Positions 45,313 through 53,900 of a stretch of DNA of 64,000 bases are shown piece by piece (position 1 is the stretch's first letter; each line of letters begins with the position of its first letter). Where the stretch lies: assembly GCF_039852015.1 (NCBI RefSeq), contig NZ_CP156627.1, positions 62,001 to 126,000 of the forward strand, read 5' to 3'. Source of the stretch: Robbsia sp. KACC 23696 (GTDB lineage: Bacteria; Pseudomonadota; Gammaproteobacteria; Burkholderiales; Burkholderiaceae). The position numbers and the translations under genes are program-made. A model generated the notes under the pieces. The model ran no database searches. It was not told the DNA's origin and was given only the letters and a program-made list of their open reading frames with translations.

Positions 45313-46233
45313 TCACAGACTGTTTTCGATATACGTTGCACCCATCGCCGTAAGCCGATCCCGCTCGTCGGCACCGTCCGCCCCGGCGAATACGACGCGT
45401 ACCTTCGTCAAGGCACCAAAGCGCACCAACGGCCGTACCACGCCATCTCGTAAAGCCGAATGCGCATGTGCAATCACGAAGTCCGGCATGGCCGTCGAGT
45501 CGAGCGTCAACACTTTGCCCGCGTCCTCGAGATAGGCCGCGACCTTGAAGCCGTATGAACGATAGCTGCGTAGCAGATAGCCAAGAAACGTCTTGTGTGC
45601 CGCCGATGCCGGCGGAATCTCGATCACGATGCGCGCAGGGCTCAGTCCAAGCGAGATCAACAGCTGCGCGAAGTGCTTGCCATGATCGTAACGAATGCTT
45701 TTGAGCAGCCGGTCGTGCACGGGCAGAAACAACAAGGGGCTGCGGCCCGCGAGAAAGAAATTGACGGCGTGCACCGCACGCAGCACCCGATCGGCATCGA
45801 TCAACACCGCGTCGTCCAGATGGTCGAGTACGTCGGGCAATAGCGAAAGGCGCGCATCGGCACCTTCGCGCGTGTGGCCATGCCATTGCGCATTTGTCGC
45901 TGCATTCGCCGGCTGCATTGCTTCCACCGCCAGCGCTTCCACGGGCGGCAGCGCGATGGCGCCATGGTAGGCACGCTCCGCGACCGTCGACATATCATCC
46001 GATCGACCGCCACCGCCACCGCCGCCGCTACCGACGCCATGCGTATGCCCACTGCCCGAGGCACCGCGCTCGTGCGGCACCCCGTGGACTTCTAAGATAT
46101 CGACGGTCACACTGCCTATTCGCCTGCCGTCGACTTCGGCATACGCCCGCCCCGCTTGATCGAAGCGGCATTTGCTTCCGAGCGTCGGATGTGTCGACAC
46201 GCGCTCATGCAATGAAGGTGCCGCGATGCTCAC
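45313..46233 (-). CDS. Degenerate EAL-domain-like protein
   Basis: 306-aa protein. The C-terminal 170 residues resemble an EAL domain fold: RSPLLFLPVHDRLLKSIRYD, SLGLSPARIVIEIPPASAAH, YGFKVAAYLEDAGKVLTLDS, DFVIAHAHSALRD and a final VRVVFAGADGADERDRLTAM. The catalytic EAL and DDFGTG motifs are replaced, so c-di-GMP hydrolysis is unlikely. Residues 56-77 contain a Gly/His-rich linker (HTHGVGSGGGGGGG). GTG start overlaps the stop of the upstream monooxygenase (GTGA), hence translational coupling. Role unknown; possibly sensing or regulatory. Confidence 0.7.
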   Translation of the reverse strand: MSIAAPSLHERVSTHPTLGSKCRFDQAGRAYAEVDGRRIGSVTVDILEVHGVPHERGASGSGHTHGVGSGGGGGGGRSDDMSTVAERAYHGAIALPPVEALAVEAMQPANAATNAQWHGHTREGADARLSLLPDVLDHLDDAVLIDADRVLRAVHAVNFFLAGRSPLLFLPVHDRLLKSIRYDHGKHFAQLLISLGLSPARIVIEIPPASAAHKTFLGYLLRSYRSYGFKVAAYLEDAGKVLTLDSTAMPDFVIAHAHSALRDGVVRPLVRFGALTKVRVVFAGADGADERDRLTAMGATYIENSL

Positions 46234-47612
46234 GCGGCACTCCGTGCGCCGGTCGCCGCTGCATTGCGTGCCAGACGATCGCCCGATCGATCGTCGGGGC
46301 GAGACAATCCGAGATGCCCGCGCAAGGTGCGGCCCTCGTATTCGGTGCGGAACAATCCGCGCCGCTGGAGAATCGGCACCACCTGCTCGACGAAAATTTC
46401 CAATCCGTCCGGCAAGGCATCCGGCATCAGATTGAATCCATCGGCTGCCTCCGCGCGGAACCACGTCTCGATATCATCGGCGACCTGTTCCGGCGTCCCG
46501 ACCACCACGCGATGCCCGCCGCCCCCCGCCAATGCGTAGATCAGCTCTCGTACCGTCAGGTCGTGTTTGTGCGCATGGGCAATCGTTGCATGGAAAAACG
46601 TATGGTTGCCTTTGCCGCCCCCCGGCACCGTCAATGCCGCAGGCAAACGTTCATCCAGTTTGAGTCGCGCGACATCGACGCCCAACGTTCCCGCCAGACG
46701 TTTCAAACTGTATTGCCAGGGGATCAGGTCGACCAGTTGATTGCGCCGTTGAATCGCTTCCGCCTCGGTCGCGCCGATCACGGTGGTAAGGCCGGCCAGC
46801 ACTTTGACAGCATTCGGCCCGCGTCCATAGGCCTGCGCACGATCGTTCAAGCCGCGGCGGTACGCCTGCGATTCTTCCAACGATTGCGAGGCGGAAAATA
46901 CCGCTTCCGCATGGCGCGCAGCCAGATCCTGGCCGTCGGCCGAGCCGCCCGCCTGCACCAGTACCGGATGTCCTTGGGGCGGACGCGGCAGATTCAGGGG
47001 GCCGGCCACGTCGAAGAAGGTCCCTTGATGCCCGATCGCATTGACCTTATCCACGTCGATAAAGTGCCCGGCGCCCTTGTCGCCGACGAGCGCGCCGTCG
47101 TCCCATGAATCCCATAATCCCTTGACGATATCGGCAAACTCACTGGCACGCGCATAGCGATTCGCATGTTCGGCCACTTCGGATTTACCAAAATTGCGGG
47201 CCGATGCGAGATCCGCCGTGGTCACGATATTCCATCCAGCGCGTCCACCGCTGATGTGGTCCAGTGTGGCGAATCGACGGGCGACGTTATAGGGTTCGTT
47301 ATAACTGGTGGAAACCGTGGCGATCAGCCCGATATGCGTCGTCGCCGCCGCGATCGCGGTCAGCACCATCGTCGGCTCCAGCGCCAGCAAGGGCCGGAAG
47401 TCAATCTGCTCGACTACCGCCGCATTATCGGCAAGAAAGATGCCGTCGAACTTTGCCGATTCCGCGAGCTGGGCAATGCGCACGAAATGGCCGATATCGA
47501 AAAACGCCGCGGGATCGGCATGCGGCAGACGCCAGGCCGACGGGACAAATCCCGAATGCAATGCATTGATATTGAGATGTAGTTGCCGGCCTGGCAGGTT
47601 GTCGCAGCGCAT
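46230..47612 (-). CDS. NtaA/DszA-family FMNH2-dependent monooxygenase (LLM class)
   Basis: 460-aa luciferase-superfamily enzyme. GRQLHLNINALHSGFVPSAW at the N-terminus, ATVSTSYNEPYNVARRFATL, GRAGWNIVTTADLASARNFG, GPLNLPRPPQGHPVLVQAGG and FRTEYEGRTLRGHLGLSRP. GGGAG precedes the ATG at 47612. Between sulfonate transporter genes upstream and EAL-like/DszC-like genes downstream, so an organosulfur substrate such as a sulfone or sulfonate is likely. Coupled to the EAL-like gene by a four-base overlap. Confidence 0.88.
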   Translation of the reverse strand: MRCDNLPGRQLHLNINALHSGFVPSAWRLPHADPAAFFDIGHFVRIAQLAESAKFDGIFLADNAAVVEQIDFRPLLALEPTMVLTAIAAATTHIGLIATVSTSYNEPYNVARRFATLDHISGGRAGWNIVTTADLASARNFGKSEVAEHANRYARASEFADIVKGLWDSWDDGALVGDKGAGHFIDVDKVNAIGHQGTFFDVAGPLNLPRPPQGHPVLVQAGGSADGQDLAARHAEAVFSASQSLEESQAYRRGLNDRAQAYGRGPNAVKVLAGLTTVIGATEAEAIQRRNQLVDLIPWQYSLKRLAGTLGVDVARLKLDERLPAALTVPGGGKGNHTFFHATIAHAHKHDLTVRELIYALAGGGGHRVVVGTPEQVADDIETWFRAEAADGFNLMPDALPDGLEIFVEQVVPILQRRGLFRTEYEGRTLRGHLGLSRPDDRSGDRLARNAAATGARSAA

Positions 47613-47779
47613 GTGCACTCCCGATGTGTATCGTCCGTCGTGTTGGAACACGCATCCAACTATTCTGGACAGTAAGGGGGCCCATCGTCAAAGAACCATT
47701 TCAGCTTTGTTCAGCAGCGCGCGATGCATAAGGGATGACCCGATGCCACCGCGCGAACCTCGCGAAGCACGCGAGCGAT

Positions 47780-48721
47780 TCAATGCTGCTGCATGCCCCA
47801 CCGTCGGACGGTAAGCCGTTCCAACGTATCGAACACGACATGCTCGATAATCAATCCTATGACCACTACGGCAATCAATCCGGCAAAGACCTTATCGGTA
47901 TAGAGCTCGTTGCGGTTCTCGAAAATATACCAACCCAGCCCACCGCTTCCGGAGCTTGTCCCGAATACCAGTTCGGCCGCAATCGCGGTTCGCCAGGCAA
48001 AGGCCCAACCCACGCGCAAGCCGGAAAGAATGGCCGGCATCGCCGCGGGAATCAATACGAAAATGACCAGCCGAATGCCACCTAGCCCGTAATTGCGTCC
48101 CGTCATGCGCAGTGTCGGCGACACCGATTGAAAGCCGGAAAAGGTGCTCAGGGCGAGCGGCCACAACACCGAATGCACGAGCACGAAGAGGATGCTGTTT
48201 TCGCCCAGCCCGAACCATAGCAATGCGATCGGCAACAAGGCGATCGACGGCAAGGGATTGAACATCGTCGTCAGTAGGCTGAGGAAATCCCTACCCAGAC
48301 GCGTCGACACGGCCAGCGATGTCAGGATCAACGCACACAAGACGCCCAAGGCATAGCCTTTCATCAGCATCGACAAGGAGTTTGCCGTCTTGACCAGCAA
48401 CTCGCCGGACAGGATGCCTTGGACAAAGGCTTTCAAGGTATCGCTCGCGGTCGGCAGCAGCAAGGCGTTGTCCATCGATACGGCAAGTCCCTGCCAGGCC
48501 GCCAGCAAGACGACGGCAATCAGAAACTTGCGAACCCAGCTGACGTTGAGGAAGCGGAAAAACCGGGCAAACGCTTGCCCGGAATTGCGCGCTACGCCGC
48601 CGTGAAGATCAGCGGCGCCCGCCGTGTCTCGTTCCAATGGTGCGAGTTCGATTTCGTATTCGGCGCGATGCGGCGGCAGTCGAACGCCCTGCCGCGGCGC
48701 GCCAAGCTTAGATGCCGGCAT
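47780..48721 (-). CDS. Sulfonate-type ABC transporter permease (SsuC family)
   Basis: 313-aa permease with about six membrane segments (FLIAVVLLAAWQGLAVSM; SMLMKGYALGVLCALILTSL; SILFVLVHSVLWPLALSTF) and the coupling loop TGRNYGLGGIRLVIFVLIPA near residue 208. The ATG at 48721 with CGGAG upstream overlaps the ATPase stop by 14 bases. Third gene of binding protein-ATPase-permease, followed after 167 bases by a monooxygenase. Confidence 0.89.
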   Translation of the reverse strand: MPASKLGAPRQGVRLPPHRAEYEIELAPLERDTAGAADLHGGVARNSGQAFARFFRFLNVSWVRKFLIAVVLLAAWQGLAVSMDNALLLPTASDTLKAFVQGILSGELLVKTANSLSMLMKGYALGVLCALILTSLAVSTRLGRDFLSLLTTMFNPLPSIALLPIALLWFGLGENSILFVLVHSVLWPLALSTFSGFQSVSPTLRMTGRNYGLGGIRLVIFVLIPAAMPAILSGLRVGWAFAWRTAIAAELVFGTSSGSGGLGWYIFENRNELYTDKVFAGLIAVVVIGLIIEHVVFDTLERLTVRRWGMQQH

Positions 48722-49622
48722 GGTGCGCTCCGGACGACGGGGTATTTTCGGGAAACAGCAGGCGATGAATGCGCGCGTTGGCATCCTGAAACGACGGCTC
48801 CGAGACATCGGCGTGCTTGAAGTGGTCGCTGTTCAATTCCGCCCGCACGCGGCCCGGATGGGGACTCAGCAACAAGATGCGATTGCCGACGATCAACGCT
48901 TCGTCGATTCCGTGCGTGACGAATAGCAGCGTGAAAGGGGCATCCTCCCAGAGACGCAACAGTTCTTCCTGCATCTTGCGGCGCGTCAACGCATCGAGTG
49001 CCGCGAAAGGCTCGTCCATCAACAGGATACGCGGCTGCATGGCGAGGGCACGGGCGATGGCAACGCGCTGTTTCATCCCGCCCGAAAGCGTATGCGGATA
49101 GGCCTGGGCAAACGCGCTCAAACCCACTTTATCGAGAAAATGCGCGGCCCGTTCGCGCGCTTCTTTTCGTCCCAGCCCTTTTGCGTGGCGCAAGGGAAAG
49201 GCGATATTCTCGAGCACCGTTTTCCACGGCGGCAATTGATCGAATTCCTGGAAAACGACGATCCGATCCGGCCCCGGACCGGCGATAGTCTGGTTCGCCA
49301 GCGAAATGCTTCCCTCTGACGGCGAAAGAAATCCAGCTACTGCCTTGAGCAAGGTCGATTTTCCGCATCCGGACGGCCCCAACAGCACGAAGCGATCCGC
49401 CTCGTACACATCGAAAGACACCTGATGCGTTGCGCGCACGGTGCGTCCCTGCGCCTGATAGTCGAGGCTGACATTCTTGACCTGCAGCAAGACATTGCTG
49501 TCTACGTTCGCGGTGCTCAGGGCTGACGACTCCGAAGACACTGCCGCCTCCGTCCGCTGCACTGGCACGTTGTCACGCCGCGGCGCCTTCAGCCAGGCAC
49601 GGTTTGCAATCGGAGCCGCCAT
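48708..49622 (-). CDS. Sulfonate-type ABC transporter ATPase (SsuB/TauB family)
   Basis: 304-aa ATPase. Walker A GPSGCGKST at residues 82-90, Q-loop VVFQEFDQLPPWKTV, signature LSGGMKQRVAIARAL, Walker B ILLMDEPFAALDALTR, H-loop VTHGIDEAL. The first 45 residues are a non-conserved extension. ATG at 49622 with GGGAG upstream, one base after the binding-protein stop, so the genes form one operon. Confidence 0.9.
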   Translation of the reverse strand: MAAPIANRAWLKAPRRDNVPVQRTEAAVSSESSALSTANVDSNVLLQVKNVSLDYQAQGRTVRATHQVSFDVYEADRFVLLGPSGCGKSTLLKAVAGFLSPSEGSISLANQTIAGPGPDRIVVFQEFDQLPPWKTVLENIAFPLRHAKGLGRKEARERAAHFLDKVGLSAFAQAYPHTLSGGMKQRVAIARALAMQPRILLMDEPFAALDALTRRKMQEELLRLWEDAPFTLLFVTHGIDEALIVGNRILLLSPHPGRVRAELNSDHFKHADVSEPSFQDANARIHRLLFPENTPSSGAHHAGI

Positions 49623-49623
49623 A

Positions 49624-50715
49624 TCAGCTCCCACCGGTGATCAACGGATCCGCGAAGAAATAGTCCTGCCAGGTTTGCGGCGCATTCCGGATGGCGCCGA
49701 CGCGGTGCATGAATTGACCCAGCGGCAACGTGTTTTCCGGGGAAAGCTTGAACGTCACTTCGGGATTCTTGATGATCTTCAACAGCAAGGCACGGTCCAT
49801 ATTCGAGTGATTCACGCGAAGATAGATATCCGCCGCCTGCTCGGGATTCTTTTGGATCAATTGCACCGCGTCATTCAGGGCCGCGACGAAGGCGTGATAG
49901 GTCTTCGGATTCTCGTTCTTGAACTTCTCCGTGGTATAGAGCACCGTCGCCGAACTCGGTCCGCCCAAGACGTCGTAGGAATTCAAGACGATATGCGCCT
50001 TCGGATTCCCTGCGAGTTCCTGTTCCTGGAACGGCGGATTACCGAAATGACTATCGATTTCCGTCTTGCCGGAGATCACGGCGGCGGTGGCGTCCGGGTG
50101 CGGCAGCGCCTGCGTGTATTTATCGAGACGATTGTATTGCGCGTCGCCCCACTGTTTCGCCGCGGCGAATTGCAAGATACGCGACTGGACGGACACGTTG
50201 ACCGCCGGCACCGCGATGCGATCCTTTTCCGTGAAATCGGCGATCGTTTTCACCGACGGGTTATTCGTGATCAGGTAATACGGGAAATTGCCCAGCGAAG
50301 CGATACCCTTCACATTCTGATGCCCCTTCGTGCGATCCCACACCGTCAGCAGCGGACCAACGCCGGCACTCGCGATATCGACCGCCCCCGACAGCAAAGC
50401 GTCATTCAGTGCGGCACCCCCTGACAGCGCCCGCCATTCGGGCTTGATCTGCAGGCCGGCCTTGGCGCCCTCCTTCTCGATGAAACCCTGATCACGGGCC
50501 ACGTCCAGCAACAAATAAACGATGCCGAATTGCTGCGCGATACGAATCGTGCCTTCCGCATTGGCCGCACGCGGCACGGCCCCCACGCACAACATCGATG
50601 CGAGCGAGAAGCAGGCCAGACGGCGAGTCAAAATCGTGGAGCGGGACGGCCGGCGGGAAGCCTGGCGGGAACGAAAGCGGAGCGAAGGAAATGTCATCGT
50701 CGAATATCGGATCAT
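49624..50715 (-). CDS. Sulfonate-type ABC substrate-binding protein (SsuA family)
   Basis: About 363-aa periplasmic protein. An arginine-rich N-region precedes the hydrophobic signal core (LACFSLASMLCVGAVPRAANAE). The mature part has FGIVYLLLDVARDQGFIEKE, LSGGAALNDALLSGAVDIAS and LPHPDATAAVISGKTEIDSH, typical of sulfonate/taurine-type binding proteins. Start uncertain: ATG at 50715 or 50697, neither with a good ribosome binding site. First gene of SsuA-B-C. Confidence 0.87.
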   Translation of the reverse strand: MIRYSTMTFPSLRFRSRQASRRPSRSTILTRRLACFSLASMLCVGAVPRAANAEGTIRIAQQFGIVYLLLDVARDQGFIEKEGAKAGLQIKPEWRALSGGAALNDALLSGAVDIASAGVGPLLTVWDRTKGHQNVKGIASLGNFPYYLITNNPSVKTIADFTEKDRIAVPAVNVSVQSRILQFAAAKQWGDAQYNRLDKYTQALPHPDATAAVISGKTEIDSHFGNPPFQEQELAGNPKAHIVLNSYDVLGGPSSATVLYTTEKFKNENPKTYHAFVAALNDAVQLIQKNPEQAADIYLRVNHSNMDRALLLKIIKNPEVTFKLSPENTLPLGQFMHRVGAIRNAPQTWQDYFFADPLITGGS

Positions 50716-50920
50716 AGGGAGCGCACGACTCTGTATGCCACGCCCCAGGGCAACACCGGGAGGGCGTCGCCCTGGGGCGGATACGTGGCGCGAGCCTATC
50801 TTCCTTTTCGGACGAGGGACGGTCAACGAACGTCGAATGCTTCCTTTATCGCGTTTTGAGATAAAGATCCCGTTTTTTCGCGACAGCGTCGGGCAGCCGG
50901 ACGCGATCGAGCGCGTGGAC
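50716..50920 (-). promoter_or_regulatory. Leader/promoter region of the ssuABC-like operon
   Basis: 205 bases between the stop of the 1405-residue ORF and the binding-protein start. It holds an inverted repeat CTTTATC-N9-GATAAAG (50844-50866), a candidate regulator site, and a perfect 11-bp stem CGCCCCAGGGC/GCCCTGGGGCG (50741-50779, 17-base loop) about 25 bases before the start codon, which could be a leader structure or a terminator for the upstream gene. Confidence 0.5.
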
Positions 50921-53900
50921 TCAAGGCGGCGGGAACTGCGCAGCGGTGCGCTGTGCGTCGATATTGCCGATATGCTGCCACCGCAATAAGCTCCGCCACC
51001 CGGTGCTGGTCGAATCACGGGCCCGTTCACGCACGATCAGCATCAATGGCCGCCAGGTGCTGCGCATTCTCAGCATATCGTCGATTGCATTCTGCGCTTC
51101 CTGCGCCGCCACGGCATCGCCACGTTGGACGGCCAGCCGCTTCAATCCACGATGGACGTCGATCTGCACGCCGGTCGCGCCGCGCATCGAATAATTGACG
51201 TTGTAGTGGCAGTATCGCGAGTCGCGTCCCAAGCTCGCCACGGTTTTTTCGAAGGCGTCCAGATGCAGCGCGGCGGCTTTGCGATTTGCCGGATTGTCCT
51301 TGTTGCCTTCGGCATCCGGCTCCAACGTTTCGATACAGCGCATCAGCCAGGCATCACGGTTCTCTTTGATTTCACCCAGGATGTCGTCCGGCGTTGCCGT
51401 GTGCCGATCGATATCGGCGTCCTGCTGGTCCTCGATGATAAACGGCGAGATTTCATGTTGCGCCTTGAACCAAGCCAATTCACGCGTGATCGACCATTGC
51501 AGCGGCAGTGCTTCCCGCTGCACCGCGCCCTGCTTTCCAGCATCACCCACCGGCACGGACTGATTCGACAAAGGCGAGGCACTCAGCGTCGCACCGGCAT
51601 TCAGCCGTTGTTGCGCGGTGTCACCGTGTGCGCCCTCGATGCGAACCTTACCGCCTTGTTCGGTCCGCGATTCCTTGATGCGTTCGATCTCCGCGCCGGC
51701 AAACAGTTCGAGGCCGAGCGTCTGTGCCGCGCCGTGTGCATCGTTGAAATGGGCCGACGGCAGCCGTGCCGACAGACGCGCCACGACGGTATCGGTGCTC
51801 GTGCGCCCTTCCACCGAGGCGACGCTCACCAACGGATTGCGAGACAAGAGTGCCTCCATCGGCCCCGCGTAGCGCGCACCGCGGGTCGGATCCAGACTAT
51901 CCCAACGGACAATGCTGTCCAAGGCACTGCCCATATTGGCGCGCATTTCCGCATCCTGATGACGACGTCGGAAAAAACGCACCACGGTGCCGTCCATCCG
52001 GGTGCGCTGCCTCGCGCCACGTAACGTAAAGGCACCTTGAATCGCGACCCCTGGCGCCACTGTTGGCCCGGCAGCAACGCCAACAGTGGCCTCCGTCGCA
52101 CGCGTCTTCGTGCTTCCGAATGTCATCTCGAAACCCAGGATCGGCATGAACAACTGCATGAACGCTTCGTCGGACCGCGCCCGTTCCGCGGTGAAAATCG
52201 GCGACACCACCGGGGAGAAAGCCGCATACGGCAGCGATGGCAGGTTCAGCCCCAACGCACCGCCGCCACCCATTCGGAGCCGATCGCGTAGCCGGCTGTT
52301 TTCGATCAGCGGCTTGAAATACGTCAATACGTCCTCTTTCTTTGCGAAACGGTGCGATTTCACCAATTGCAATGCCGCACTCAAGTCCGCCTCTGCGGTT
52401 TGAGCGGCCGAGTCGGTTTCCTCATTCTCAGCCGTTCCTGATAACTGCGAGGCGAGGCGATTCAATGCCTCGTAGGCGCTTAGCCGGTCCGCACATAACT
52501 GTCCGATCGACGCGGGCAGCACGATCGGCGGCCGCTTCCGCAAACGCTTCCGCCCGTCGGCCGTTGTCGCGTCGGGGGCCTCCCCGTTTGCCCGGTTTGC
52601 CGCCGCGTTAGACTGCCCCGGTGGCAACGCGCGCCGCGCGCCTGCAGCACCCGCCAGGCGCACCTGCAGCGCTTTAACGTCCGCGGTGCCTAACGTGTAT
52701 TCGGAAAGATGCTTGCCCTGCGCTTGTTGCGCACGAAGATGCGCCAATAGCGCCGCGGCTGCTTCGCGGTCGAGCCGAGCGTCCCCGTCGCTCGCCGCCA
52801 CCCTACGCTCGAGTTCCCCAAGCTTCCGCTCCAAGGCCGTATCGACCTGGATGCGTAGCGATTGGAGGCCCATGCTTTCGCCCACAGCGAACGCGCGCCC
52901 CAGCACCCCCGAACGAAACGGACTTTTAACGAGATGCGGCACTACGCGGCGCAGGCGTGTCGGCGCGGCAGGACCGTCCGTTGCCGTTGCCCTTGTATCG
53001 CCGGAAGACGCGGGCGCAGGTGCGACGATCCCTCCGGCACGGATGACCCATTCGTCGATCGCTTTGCGCAAGCGCCGATCATGCAGATCATAGGGTGAAC
53101 CCGGCGCAATACTAAGATAGCCGTTGCGCACCGCGTTGTAGGCGCCAAGGGCAACGTCGTCATGTATTGTCGGCGCTTTCCCCTCTACCGATTGTTCCGC
53201 CGTATTTTCGAGAGATTTCGACGACGCGACGTGGCGCGCCTGCTCCAGCCATGCACGGTCCGGACCGTCGTCGTCGGTCAGGTTCGCCAATGCTTCGTCG
53301 GCCGCCCAATAAACCCGTAGTGCCTGCAGACGATCGGCGTCCGGCGCCGTTGCACCATCGCGCGATATCACATGCAACAACGTCGTGCCACGCGGCAGCG
53401 ACGCCAATTTGCGACTCAGTTGTGCTACCTGCGTAGACAATGCATCGCCGCCTGGCTCGGCAGACACCCAATGCCCCACCGGACGACGCGCCATTTCGGC
53501 CAGTGCCGCAGCGGTCTGGTTTCCATCGAGGCCGATATCGGCGGCGGCTTGCGTGATCAGACGAACGGCACCCGCTGCCGGTATCGGAATGGGCGCGGAT
53601 GGCTGAAGGAGTGTGCCGGCGAGCGCTTTCAATTGCGCTTGCAAGGCGGGACCGCCCCCGGCAGGGAAAACGTGCACCGCGTCCGTCAACTGTTCGAGCA
53701 CGGCTGCCTTTGCCGCATCGATCGCTTCCGCTTCCTTGGCACGCGCAGCCGCTTCGTTATCCGGGCGCGTCGGTAATGCGACGGTCGCATCGAGCAAGGG
53801 CTTGACGGCACGATCCGCCGCATGCCACAGCCGGTCGGCATCCGCGCGTTCGCTCATTAGCGCCAGAATCTCCTGCTGTATCTCGGAAAACCGCTGCATT

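Noticed and set aside
45254-45886. 211-codon N-terminal extension of the DszC-like gene
   Set aside because: It reads through the EAL-like gene in another frame; the ATG at 45253 has GGGGAG and family length.
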